Assembly (NCBI GenBank): GCA_016930475.1
Contig: JAFGGR010000220.1
Span: forward strand, 1-16,783
DNA from: Clostridiales bacterium
GTDB taxonomy: Bacteria > Bacillota > Clostridia > Saccharofermentanales > Saccharofermentanaceae
Length of the DNA stretch: 16,783 nt
Direction: 5' to 3'
Made by a program: the position numbers and the translations under genes. This document shows positions 1 to 7,763 of this stretch, one piece after another. Positions within the stretch are counted from its first letter, which is position 1. Every line of letters begins with the position of its first letter. Below the pieces are notes generated by a model that worked only from the letters and a program-made list of their open reading frames with translations, did not search any database and had not been told where the DNA came from.

Positions 1-448
1 CCAACGCACTTGCCGACACGTGAAAAAGGGCCGCCGGCAAAGGATGCTCAAGATGGCTGTCGATATAGCCGGGCAGATACCCGAATCGAGAGCAGACAGC
101 GGCGATAATCCCGATCGCGATCCACGCGACGATCGCGCGTTTCCAGACGCGTCCCTCGATACGGACGAGAAGAATTATCCATATCAGCAGGAAAAACAAC
201 GGGAGGATCAGTTCGTCGATGAACGCAATGGTATCGGTATCATGTTTTTGTTGTGCACACATGGTGATCGCGGTCATGCCTGTAGCGCCGATGAGCGACA
301 CAGCAGCCATATAAGAGATGGTCGATCGGATTTTTTGAACCTTCCAATGGAGGACATGATGGACGAACAGGATCGACGAAAGACTCAGTGCGAGCATATC
401 CGAGCAGTTGACGATCAAACGGAGAAGGATCTCGATCGATTCACTCAT
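1..448 (-). CDS. Membrane sensor, N-terminal part (probable histidine kinase partner of the LytTR regulator), partial
   Basis: The reading frame opens with an ATG at 448 and stays open to the window edge, giving 149 residues. The start lies 3 bases after the stop of the response regulator and has GGAAGG upstream. The visible part is strongly hydrophobic, with about four membrane segments (roughly residues 8-32, 43-63, 78-100 and 106-123) joined by short basic loops such as HWKVQKIRS and RIEGRVWKR. The kinase core lies outside the window, so no H box or ATPase motif can be seen. LytTR response regulators are usually encoded beside polytopic GHKL-type (HPK10) sensor kinases, so I infer a sensor kinase from position and topology. 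It could also be another kind of membrane protein. It is the last visible gene of the peptidase/ABC operon. Confidence 0.65.
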   Translation of the reverse strand, partial: MSESIEILLRLIVNCSDMLALSLSSILFVHHVLHWKVQKIRSTISYMAAVSLIGATGMTAITMCAQQKHDTDTIAFIDELILPLFFLLIWIILLVRIEGRVWKRAIVAWIAIGIIAAVCSRFGYLPGYIDSHLEHPLPAALFHVSASAL

Positions 449-451
449 TTT

Positions 452-1162
452 TTACCTTCCGTTCTTCTTGACGTATTCGAACATCTTGTTTTTGAAGTCC
501 GAGGAAGCGCTTCTCGCGACCGGCAGAATGTCGCCGTTATCCACGGTGAGTTCTGTTGTCGAGAATTTTTTGACGTACATCAGATTGACAATATAGCACC
601 GGTGCACCTTGAAGAAGGAGGCGTCGGTTCCGGCGAGCGATTTTTGAGCGTCCGAGAGCTTCATTCGAACGCGGATCGGCTGTTTTTTTGTTATGAAGCA
701 AACCTCGTTATTGGCGGACTCGGCGTAGAGAATTGCGTTTGCGGGTATGACGACTTCTTCGCCACCGATGTGAAAGGTGATGTGGACGCCGTTATAGTAT
801 CGCTTCTCCAGATCCGTCAGTGTCTCTCGGAGCTTTCGGCGGTTGACGGGCTTGCTCAGGAAGCGGAAGGCCGAGACCTCGTATCCCTCCATCGCCATCT
901 CGGTGTGGCTCGTCAGGAAAACAATCGGGACGGTCGGATGGTTTTTTCGAATCGCCGCGGCGGCCTTCATCCCATCGACGTTCCGCATCTCGATATCCAG
1001 AAAGATCGAGTCGTAGGTGATACCCGACTCCATGGCGCGTAAGATCTCACTGCCGTCCGCATAGAGAAAGCATTGGACCTTGTCTCGCCCGAACAGATTA
1101 GTAATCTCGGAAGAGATTTGATTTCGGAACAATTCTTCGTCATCGACGACGGCAATTCGCAT
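452..1162 (-). CDS. LytTR-family response regulator
   Basis: This 236-residue two-domain transcription regulator starts with a CheY-like receiver. It opens with MRIAVVDDEE (acidic pair D7/D8) and shows the phosphoacceptor D56 in FLDIEM, the conserved Thr in VFLTSHTE, and Lys in FLSKP. A LytTR DNA-binding domain follows from about residue 130, with the typical string FFKVHRCYIVNL near residues 180-195. Members bind pairs of 9-bp direct repeats spaced about 21 bp centre to centre, often upstream of peptide-export or virulence genes. I chose the ATG at 1162 because the receiver starts exactly there and GAAGGGA lies 12 bases upstream. An in-frame ATG at 1183 would add seven residues but has a poorer ribosome binding site. 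It follows the ATPase gene by a short gap and runs directly into the sensor gene. A direct repeat at 6569-6598 is the obvious candidate target. Confidence 0.9.
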   Translation of the reverse strand: MRIAVVDDEELFRNQISSEITNLFGRDKVQCFLYADGSEILRAMESGITYDSIFLDIEMRNVDGMKAAAAIRKNHPTVPIVFLTSHTEMAMEGYEVSAFRFLSKPVNRRKLRETLTDLEKRYYNGVHITFHIGGEEVVIPANAILYAESANNEVCFITKKQPIRVRMKLSDAQKSLAGTDASFFKVHRCYIVNLMYVKKFSTTELTVDNGDILPVARSASSDFKNKMFEYVKKNGR

Positions 1163-1210
1163 ATCGGGTCTGCTTCCCTTCATCGGTCTTTAATTATTAT
1201 ATCAAAAGCA

Positions 1211-1891
1211 TCAGCCGACCGCCTTACCGTTTTCGAGGCGAACAATCCGGGTTCCGTAGGCGGCGCAAGAATCCGAGTGGGTCACCTGAAGGATGGTGAT
1301 TCCTTTTTTTTCGTTGACTTTTCGAAAAAGATCCATGATTTCTTGCGTCGAATTTGAATCGAGGTTTCCCGTCGGTTCGTCGGCGAGGATGATGTCCGGG
1401 TTTCCGATCATGGCACGAGCGATGGCGACGCGCTGCTGTTGGCCGCCGGACAGGGTCGACGGCATCGAGCGGCGCTTTTCCTGAAGGCCGGTGGTATTAA
1501 GGATCGCGTCGAGGTCTTTTTCGATCGAGGAGCGGGACTCGCCCTGGGCGGTCAGGGGCAGAAGGATGTTGTCTTCCACATTGATGTTCATAACGAGGTT
1601 GTAGAACTGGAAGATGAAGCCCATTTTGCGGAGGCGGATGTCCGTGAGCTTTCGCTCCTTCATCGCTTTTTTGGAAATGTCGTTACCGCTGACGAGGATC
1701 GATCCGTCATAATCGCGGTCGAGACCGCCGATCAGGTAGAGCAGGGTGGACTTTCCGCTCCCGGACGCGCCCATCAGGGACACAAATTCTCCTTGCTTCA
1801 CCGCCATACAGCAGTCGCTGAGGACCTGGTTTGCCGTTTCGTTTTTGCCGAATACTTTGGTTACATTTTTAACTTCGATTACGCTTTTCAT
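1211..1891 (-). CDS. ABC transporter ATP-binding protein (MacB/LolD/BceA type)
   Basis: This 226-residue ATPase is the usual length for the MacB/LolD/BceA group that works with FtsX-type permeases. It has a Walker A (GASGSGKST, about residues 40-48), Q loop (FIFQFYNL), ABC signature (LSGGQQQR), Walker B with the DEPTGNLD string diagnostic of this group, and an H-loop histidine (QVTHS). ATP hydrolysis on the cytoplasmic face would drive conformational work by the permease encoded just upstream. The start has AAAGGAG seven bases upstream. The gap from the permease stop is 99 bases, unusually long for this operon, and is filled by extra copies of the permease's own 3' end. Members of this group extrude peptides, remove them from the membrane, or signal to a sensor kinase. 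The substrate cannot be read from the sequence. Confidence 0.93.
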   Translation of the reverse strand: MKSVIEVKNVTKVFGKNETANQVLSDCCMAVKQGEFVSLMGASGSGKSTLLYLIGGLDRDYDGSILVSGNDISKKAMKERKLTDIRLRKMGFIFQFYNLVMNINVEDNILLPLTAQGESRSSIEKDLDAILNTTGLQEKRRSMPSTLSGGQQQRVAIARAMIGNPDIILADEPTGNLDSNSTQEIMDLFRKVNEKKGITILQVTHSDSCAAYGTRIVRLENGKAVG

Positions 1892-1918
1892 CGTTTTTCT
1901 CCTTTGGTGTTTGTGTGG

Positions 1919-2014
1919 TTACTCGTGATACGGTTGCTCGGAGCGCTTTGCGCTCTGCTTGTTCTTCGGTTGCTCGAAAAGCTTTGCGTTCTACTCGTAC
2001 TTCAGTTGCTCGGA
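1919..2014 (-). repeat. Degenerate 36-bp in-frame tandem repeat at the 3' end of the permease gene
   Basis: Read on the minus strand, 2014-1979, 1978-1943 and 1942-1919 are two full units and one 24-base partial unit. Each begins TCCGAGCAA or TTCGAGCAA, and the two full units end GCAAAG plus three bases. Units one and two agree at about 28 of 36 positions by eye. The repeat keeps the permease frame throughout. The permease stop (TAG, 1993-1991) lies inside unit one, and the aligned codon of unit two is CAG. Past that TAG the frame stays open to a TAA at 1921-1919, 27 bases before the ATPase start. Confidence 0.8.
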
Positions 2015-4456
2015 GAGCTTCATTTTCCCGGCCGCGCGGATCGGGAAGGCGGAGGTCAGGATGAACAGAAGCCACATCGCAAGGACAAATATGATGTAGG
2101 CGATGAACTCCGTCGTGATCTCGACGCCGGCCGATATCGAGTTCAGGGCACCGAATATGGGGCGGATCATCAGAAGACCCATCGGTACTGCGGCGATCAA
2201 CGCGATCCCGGACGAGAACATACTTTCCAGCACAAACATGCGGGTGAGTTGTTTTCGGGAAAGCGACGTGGAAAGAAGGATCGCGCACTCTCTTTTTCGA
2301 CCCTCGAAGCCGATCAGAAGATTGCTGACCGATCCGATAAAGGTCAGCGATATGCCCAGGACGATCACGAATGTGATGATCGACATGATTCCGGCACTGT
2401 TGCTGTTTGCATCGGCGTCGTACTCCTCGGCGGTCAAACTGAACGAGTGCGCGCCTTTGGCGTATTTTTCGATCTGCCGGTCGACCGTTGCGGGATCGTC
2501 CGTACGAATCAGGATCATGCCCGGATAGTCGCCGTAGAGATTTTTCACTTCATTTTCGGAAAGAACGATCGTTTGTCCGGAAGCGTCGTAGGCGGTCACG
2601 TTACTGAGGTGAATGACGGTGAATGTTTTTTCGATCGGGTAATAACTTTCGCCTCGGAAGGTGATCGTCGCCTTGTCTCCGATGCGAAGGCCGTGACGCT
2701 CGGCGAGGACGGAGCTGATCGATATTTCGTCGTCGGCCGGCACCGGAACGTCCGGGATCCCCGTAAACCAATCGTAGCCGTTCTCGTCGACGGAGAGGAC
2801 CGAGATGTTTTTGGCTTCCTTGCCGTTGATCGTCAGGCGCTCCGTGTTGTTGTAGATGTATTCGACGTCACGGACGTCGGGAAGATCCCCGATAAAACGA
2901 AAGTATGCGGTTTTTTGCGAGAGATTTGTCTCGACATAGACATCGCCGGAAAAGATACGCGTGTCGACCATTCCGGCAAGCGACGTCGCGACCGTGTAGA
3001 TAACGATGGCCAGCGCGGCGGAGGTCGTGATTAGAATCGCACTGCCGACGGTGCTTTTCTTGCTGTACACTTCGGTGATCGCAATTTTGGCGACGGGTTT
3101 TCCGGCCTTGTCGAAATGCCGATAGAAAAACTTTGAGGCGAATCGCAGGACGTGCGGGAACAGAAGTGCAAGGGAGAAGGTCATCAACGCGAAACGGATG
3201 ATCCCCGTCCAAAATCCGGTCGGTACGAACGCCAGCACGATTGAGGCGACAGCAAAAATGATTCCAATGATTGTCGTAATGCGGTTGGTTTTGTATTCCG
3301 TATCCTTGTTCGAAAAGATGATGTCACGAATCGGCGTTTGGACGGCCTTGATCACTTCCTTGATCGGACAGACACATTCAATCAGGATCGCGGTTCCGAT
3401 AATCGTCGCGATTAACAGAGGATCGATTTTGCCGAGCGTAATATCGATCGCCGCTCCGGTTGTGCTCTCGACGCGGATCATGGAACCGATGATCCGGTCT
3501 CGAAGACCCGCATACAAGAGGCATCCGAGTGAAGAACCCATGAGGCCGTAGAAAGCGTTTTCGAGAAGCAGAATGAATGTGGTCCTCCGGGTCGAAAATC
3601 CCAGACTTCGGAAGGTGCCGACGACGGACATTCGCTCCGAGATAATCCGCTCGGATATAGAAATTGTGACAAAAATGACCATCAGGACGCAGACGGCGAA
3701 CAGTACGAAGAACAGCTTCGTCAATTGAACGATCGACTCGTTCATTTCTTCATTTTCAAACAAGGATTCGGCCGTAAGTCCCGGGTAGCGATCTTTTATG
3801 TGATTGATCACGCCCGATATTTCCGTATCGTTTTTCACGTCTATCGCGATTTGCGCGATCTTCATGTCGGAAATGAGCGGGGAGATCCCATCGACGCTAA
3901 GAAGTGCGGTATTATAGGCCATCAGACCTTTTCCGTGCGAATCGACGACCTGAACGACCGTGTAATCGTACGGGATCTTGCTTTCATCGTGCAAGACGAT
4001 TGTGTCTCCCTCCGCATAGCCGTGATTCTCGGCGAAGTCGTTTGACAGCGCGACTTCGCTTTTCGAAAGGCTTCGGTCGATTGGGATCATGCCCATATCG
4101 GCGGCCTCTTTCGAGTTCAGACCCAGAATATTGATTTGGTCCTGCTCAACATAGGTGTATTGACCCTCGAGGTCGTGAATAAAAGCGTTGGTCGTTTGAT
4201 AGATCGCGATTGAATTATTCTCCGGCATTTCCGGATCTGTCATCAGGCTTTCGTCTATATCGCTCCCGCTGACCAGTACATCCATGGAGCCCAGATACTG
4301 ACCGTACAGATTCCGGAACATGCCTTTGAGCGCGCCCGACATGTCGAAGCACAAAAGTGCCGACAACGAGCAAATCATTACACAGAACACAATAAGTAGT
4401 GTTCGCATCGGTTTTTTGAATACGTTTTTCAGAGTATGTTTGAGTGCGATTCTCAC
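1991..4456 (-). CDS. FtsX/MacB-type ABC transporter permease
   Basis: This 821-residue integral membrane protein has the layout of the large permeases that pair with MacB/BceA-type ATPases. There is one membrane helix at about residues 18-38, a large extracytoplasmic domain (about 40-245), and an FtsX core with helices near 247-268, 297-318 and 346-363. Two central helices (about 393-435) follow, then another near 469-492, a second extracytoplasmic domain (about 495-685), and a second FtsX core with helices near 688-712, 742-762 and 785-805. The FtsX coupling motif is visible twice (ERMSVVGTFRSLGFS and RKRECAILLSTSL). The start is GTG at 4456 with AAAGGA eight bases upstream. The overlapping ATG at 4458 meets a stop at once. 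It lies 21 bases after the peptidase gene. A role in exporting, sensing or resisting peptides is inferred from family and neighbours. The gene's last codons are tandemly duplicated beyond its stop. Confidence 0.92.
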   Translation of the reverse strand: MRIALKHTLKNVFKKPMRTLLIVFCVMICSLSALLCFDMSGALKGMFRNLYGQYLGSMDVLVSGSDIDESLMTDPEMPENNSIAIYQTTNAFIHDLEGQYTYVEQDQINILGLNSKEAADMGMIPIDRSLSKSEVALSNDFAENHGYAEGDTIVLHDESKIPYDYTVVQVVDSHGKGLMAYNTALLSVDGISPLISDMKIAQIAIDVKNDTEISGVINHIKDRYPGLTAESLFENEEMNESIVQLTKLFFVLFAVCVLMVIFVTISISERIISERMSVVGTFRSLGFSTRRTTFILLLENAFYGLMGSSLGCLLYAGLRDRIIGSMIRVESTTGAAIDITLGKIDPLLIATIIGTAILIECVCPIKEVIKAVQTPIRDIIFSNKDTEYKTNRITTIIGIIFAVASIVLAFVPTGFWTGIIRFALMTFSLALLFPHVLRFASKFFYRHFDKAGKPVAKIAITEVYSKKSTVGSAILITTSAALAIVIYTVATSLAGMVDTRIFSGDVYVETNLSQKTAYFRFIGDLPDVRDVEYIYNNTERLTINGKEAKNISVLSVDENGYDWFTGIPDVPVPADDEISISSVLAERHGLRIGDKATITFRGESYYPIEKTFTVIHLSNVTAYDASGQTIVLSENEVKNLYGDYPGMILIRTDDPATVDRQIEKYAKGAHSFSLTAEEYDADANSNSAGIMSIITFVIVLGISLTFIGSVSNLLIGFEGRKRECAILLSTSLSRKQLTRMFVLESMFSSGIALIAAVPMGLLMIRPIFGALNSISAGVEITTEFIAYIIFVLAMWLLFILTSAFPIRAAGKMKLSEQLKYE

Positions 4457-4477
4457 ATTGCTTTTCCTTTCTAGCGA

Positions 4478-6484
4478 TTATTTCCAGCGGCTGATTCGTT
4501 CTTCCGGCGGGACATACATTCCGTCCCCCTCGATCAGGCCGTAAAGTTCACAGAATGCGTCCGTCGTCGCCAGGATTGCATTGACCCTTATGATGGCCGG
4601 ACTGTGCGGATCCTCGGAAAGCCGTTCGATCACGGCGGAGTTCAGACTGAGCTCACACCAGATCCTCGCATAATTTTCGAAAAGCTTCCGGTACTCGTCC
4701 CCGGTTCGCGCGATATTCGTGATGCATTCCATCGCGCCCAGATCCGCGTAGTTTTCACCGAGTGTTAATTGGCCGTCCACGCGGTAGACATCAAAGACGG
4801 TAAAGTGCTTTTCGAAATATTCCCGAACGATTTGGTTTCGCGTCCGGAATGCGTCCATATCTTCGGGCGGAAGCCAGGAAGGATCGTATACACCATTCGC
4901 GTTATATCGGATCATGTTGGAGTCAAAAGCGTGACCGACTTCGTGGGCGATGACGGCACCGAGTCCACCGAGGTTAGTATAATAGTCTGCGGCCGGGTCG
5001 AAAAACGGCGCCGAACAGATTGCCACGGTAATGGTCACGGTATTGTCGTAGCCGTAGCAGGCGTTGACCATGTGCATCGGCATGCCGAACTCCGTCCGCT
5101 CGCGCGGTCGGCCGATCTTTTCGATCGATCGGGCGATGTCTCTTCTCTCGGCATTACGCCGGGTCTCGAAAAGGTCGTCTCCGAAGACTTCGAGGAAGCC
5201 CGGGTCGTCTTCCATTTGTTCCAGCGCAGTACCTCCGGTGATGAATCGAATCTGATCGAGTTTTTGAAGGATCAATAATTTTGCGTCCGATGAGATCCAG
5301 TCGGACCCCGTGATCAGGTCACGATAACTTTCCCGGATCTCTTCGAACATTTCGGTCAACTGCCGATCGGTCTCTTCCGAGTAATGGTCCTTGACATAAA
5401 GATCACTTAAGACCATCGGGAAGGTGTCGTGTATATATTCGATCGCCCGGATCTCGGCGGTCTCGTGACTTATCGGAAAATATTCTTCGTATATCGGATA
5501 TTCGGAGGTGATGAAAACGCCGTATTGGGCCAGAAAATCATAGGCCGCCCAGGCTTTAAGTTCTTCCAAATTATCTTCGACAAACAACGCGTCGATCGCG
5601 GTGAGTTGACCCTTGTCCATGATCAACCAGCCTCCGTACGGGGGGTCGACAATCCCGGCCATCTGCTCAAAATTACGAATGCTCACATTGCTCAGGGCTG
5701 CGTCCAACTCCGCATTCGTCATGAATGTTGTATACGCGAACGGGTCCGCGGCGTTGGCGATTTCGTAATCGGTCGCCCACGCGACATCAATGATCCGAAG
5801 CATCCATTCGTGCGCAATCTTCTCCGCTTCCCCGTACGACTTGCCCATTACGCGAAGCGTGTCGACAATCCGCTTCTCGTACGGTTCCGCCAGATATGTA
5901 TTTTCGTTGACTTCCTCCAACGGCACGCCGCAGATCTCGCCGGCCGGAAACCAAGCGACCGCATACTCGTCCGGATCGAAAAAGTCCATCTGCACGACGA
6001 GGTTGCTGAACGTCGCGCATCCGTAGTCAAGGGTCAATTCTTCGGCGATCGCCATCAACTCGTCGAGCGTTTGAGCTCCTGCGATTTTTTGAAGCTCTGC
6101 CTCAACATTCCGACACGCCCGTGCCTGGGCCGCATCGTCCTCCAGAAAATCAATGTACTGAAGATATGCGTCGCGAACAATTTGCTCGCAGGAGCCCGTC
6201 GGGAATTTTTCGGTACTGCGGATCACGCGTAAGATCGACTCGAGCAATTGCTGTTCGGTATCGATATTCGCGAACGAGCCGGCTTGCGTCTCCCCGTATT
6301 CCAGTGTGATATTTTGAAGTGTCTCGAGGTTGACGTACCCGTAATAGTCATCCTGTGCTCGAATCGAAGTGATCGGCGCAACGCTTTCCGAGGTCGTCTC
6401 TGTACTCTCGGTCACCACGTCAACACAACCGGATAACAGCAGAACGATGACGATCAATAATGCGGATAATCTCTTGATGTGCAT
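4478..6484 (-). CDS. M13 family (neprilysin/PepO-like) zinc metallopeptidase, lipoprotein
   Basis: This 668-residue secreted endopeptidase would cleave short peptides at the cell surface. The N-terminus is a lipoprotein signal peptide ending in LLLSGC, so the protein should be anchored outside the membrane. The M13 signatures are complete: the DDYYGYVN entry motif near residue 50; a substrate-binding VNACYGY and SAPFFDP block; the zinc motif HEVGH at 514-518; third ligand E577 and D581 in GENYADLGA; and the DPHSPAIIRVN block with H627 and R633. The 63-residue spacing from the first zinc His to E577 equals that in human neprilysin (H583 to E646). One small deviation is Cys in place of the usual aromatic after NA. 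I chose the ATG at 6484 because it gives the signal peptide and has GGAAAGGA eight bases upstream. It is the first gene of the ABC/LytTR operon, which suggests dedicated peptide turnover. Confidence 0.94.
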   Translation of the reverse strand: MHIKRLSALLIVIVLLLSGCVDVVTESTETTSESVAPITSIRAQDDYYGYVNLETLQNITLEYGETQAGSFANIDTEQQLLESILRVIRSTEKFPTGSCEQIVRDAYLQYIDFLEDDAAQARACRNVEAELQKIAGAQTLDELMAIAEELTLDYGCATFSNLVVQMDFFDPDEYAVAWFPAGEICGVPLEEVNENTYLAEPYEKRIVDTLRVMGKSYGEAEKIAHEWMLRIIDVAWATDYEIANAADPFAYTTFMTNAELDAALSNVSIRNFEQMAGIVDPPYGGWLIMDKGQLTAIDALFVEDNLEELKAWAAYDFLAQYGVFITSEYPIYEEYFPISHETAEIRAIEYIHDTFPMVLSDLYVKDHYSEETDRQLTEMFEEIRESYRDLITGSDWISSDAKLLILQKLDQIRFITGGTALEQMEDDPGFLEVFGDDLFETRRNAERRDIARSIEKIGRPRERTEFGMPMHMVNACYGYDNTVTITVAICSAPFFDPAADYYTNLGGLGAVIAHEVGHAFDSNMIRYNANGVYDPSWLPPEDMDAFRTRNQIVREYFEKHFTVFDVYRVDGQLTLGENYADLGAMECITNIARTGDEYRKLFENYARIWCELSLNSAVIERLSEDPHSPAIIRVNAILATTDAFCELYGLIEGDGMYVPPEERISRWK

Positions 6485-6568
6485 GGTATGTTTCCTTTCC
6501 TGCGGTATATTATTGATATGTTCGATTGATCCATTTTTATCACGAAAAATCCTCGAAAAACTGCAAGT

Positions 6569-6598
6569 CGTGGTGAACAGTAATGATCGCGTGGTGAA
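6569..6598 (-). promoter_or_regulatory. Candidate LytTR operator: two 9-bp direct repeats, 21-bp period
   Basis: On the minus strand TTCACCACG occurs twice without mismatch (6598-6590 and 6577-6569), separated by 12 bases. LytTR proteins bind direct repeats of about 9 bp with 12-13 bp between them, placed just upstream of a weak -35. Two bases after the downstream copy is TTGCAG (6566-6561), with a poor -10 candidate GATAAA 19 bases on, as expected for an activator-dependent promoter. The peptidase ATG lies about 85 bases downstream. That the operon's own LytTR regulator binds here is inference. Confidence 0.6.
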
Positions 6599-6722
6599 TT
6601 GTGCAGGGAGAGGAGACGGCATTTTTCACGAAAAGAATTATTCAATGGTTTCCGGTTATTGATAAGCCCATGACGCTTCAGCTCGAATGGTTGTCAAACA
6701 GGATTCGATCAAGACAACATTT

Positions 6723-6753
6723 AAAAAAAGCAGAGCCAGACGGCTCTGCTTTT
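6723..6753 (-). terminator. Intrinsic terminator of the SDR gene
   Basis: An 8-bp perfect stem, GCAGAGCC / GGCTCTGC (6730-6737 and 6742-6749), with a four-base loop is followed on the minus strand by seven T (6729-6723). Four T follow on the plus strand, so it could work weakly in both directions. It separates the SDR gene from the peptidase operon, so the latter needs its own promoter in 6485-6722. Confidence 0.85.
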
Positions 6754-6846
6754 GCGTTTTCCGGGATTGAATGGATACAGACGGTATGTGCGACAGATCG
6801 ACAAAATATTACATTGCGATTCTTTTCGAGACAAATCGATCCGGTC

Positions 6847-7671
6847 TTATTTCGTCATTTTCTTAATCATATTCGCCATCATGTCGATGGATTTGACCGG
6901 CATCAGGCGATAGAGTTTGTCCATCATTTTGGAATCGCCTCCGACGAATATTTTGAGCTTGTCCTTTTCGATGCCCTTGATGATAATAGCGGCCGCTTCG
7001 TCCGCCGGGGTGGTCTTGTGTTTGGCGGCGGAATTTTCATCAGCGGCTTTGACTGCTTCCGTTTTCTTGTTCTCGTCTTCCATGGAATTGGTTGAGATGT
7101 TGGTTGCGACCGCGCCCGGGAAGACCACAGATACGTGAATGGAAGTATCCTTCGTTTCCGCGTAAAGCGCTTCGGTGAACAACTTCACGGCTGCCTTGCT
7201 GGCGCCGTAGATGCCTTGCCCCGGTACGGGAAGGAATCCGCCCATGGAGGATACGTTTGAGATAAAGGTATCGGTCGTCGCATCCAACTCATGCATCACC
7301 GCACGCGTCAAATTAAGAACGCCGTAAAAGTTGATGTTCATGACTCGCTCAATGGTTTTTTCGGTCAGTTCGATGAAATTTACAAACGGTTGAATGATTC
7401 CGGCGTTATTGATGATGCCGTGCAGATTACCGAAGTCGGCCTTGACCTTCTTGGGAAAGTCGGCAACTTTTGCGGAGTCGGAAACATCTAAGACATAGGT
7501 CCTCACGAGCTCCGGGTCGGAGACGAGCGTCTTCGTTCCCGCAAGTGTCTCTTCGTTAATATCGCAAGCCGCGACTTTGACGCCTTTACTGACGAGTTGC
7601 AGGGTCAGTTCTCTTCCCATACCACTTCCTGCGCCGGTCACGATCAATACTTTATTCTTCAAATCATACAT
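6847..7671 (-). CDS. Short-chain dehydrogenase/reductase (SDR), classical type
   Basis: This 274-residue NAD(P)-dependent oxidoreductase has a Rossmann fold. It shows the cofactor motif TGAGSGMG (residues 12-19), an Asp at the end of the second strand (AACD, about residue 36) that favours NAD(H), NNAG in the fourth strand, and catalytic S142, Y155 and K159 (YGASK). A short lysine- and alanine-rich insert (about 205-235) precedes the C-terminus, which ends with several methionines and lysines and may touch the membrane. The substrate is unknown. The start at 7671 is preceded by AGAGGTGA; a longer frame from 7725 would begin inside the promoter. It is transcribed alone, with a near-consensus promoter carrying an operator-like palindrome (7691-7725) and a strong terminator. 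Confidence 0.93.
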   Translation of the reverse strand: MYDLKNKVLIVTGAGSGMGRELTLQLVSKGVKVAACDINEETLAGTKTLVSDPELVRTYVLDVSDSAKVADFPKKVKADFGNLHGIINNAGIIQPFVNFIELTEKTIERVMNINFYGVLNLTRAVMHELDATTDTFISNVSSMGGFLPVPGQGIYGASKAAVKLFTEALYAETKDTSIHVSVVFPGAVATNISTNSMEDENKKTEAVKAADENSAAKHKTTPADEAAAIIIKGIEKDKLKIFVGGDSKMMDKLYRLMPVKSIDMMANMIKKMTK

Positions 7672-7690
7672 ATGGTCACCTCTTTCTGCT

Positions 7691-7725
7691 TTGTATATTA
7701 TACAACAATACGTAGTAATTAGCAA
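7691..7725 (-). promoter_or_regulatory. SDR promoter with palindromic operator over the -10
   Basis: On the minus strand TTGCTA (7725-7720) and TATAAT (7702-7697) are separated by exactly 17 bases, about 25 bases upstream of the SDR start codon. The -10 box lies inside TTGTATATTATACAA (plus strand, 7691-7705), a palindrome of two perfect 7-base arms around one central base. A repressor bound there would block the promoter. Which protein binds is unknown. Confidence 0.7.
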
Positions 7726-7763
7726 TCTGTTGACGCGTAAAAGGAGGGTTCATAAGTGATCGG

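Noticed and set aside
20..1042. A 340-codon plus-strand open frame over the response regulator and sensor.
   Set aside because: It is the antisense shadow of a convincing LytTR response regulator and a membrane sensor. It has no motifs of its own.
1919..2014. The triplicated 36-bp unit as a CRISPR or MITE-like element.
   Set aside because: The units are directly abutting without spacers, in frame with the permease, and have no terminal inverted repeats. They are a local coding duplication.
1439..3034. A 531-codon plus-strand open frame running opposite the ATPase and permease genes.
   Set aside because: The minus strand here encodes clear ABC ATPase motifs and FtsX permease sequence with good ribosome binding sites. 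The plus frame has no RBS, no recognisable domain and an Arg/Asp/Gly/Val-rich composition that follows from the complement of common minus-strand codons.
5429..6232. A 267-codon plus-strand open frame over the M13 peptidase.
   Set aside because: It is antisense to a peptidase with a complete set of catalytic motifs. No RBS or domain was found.
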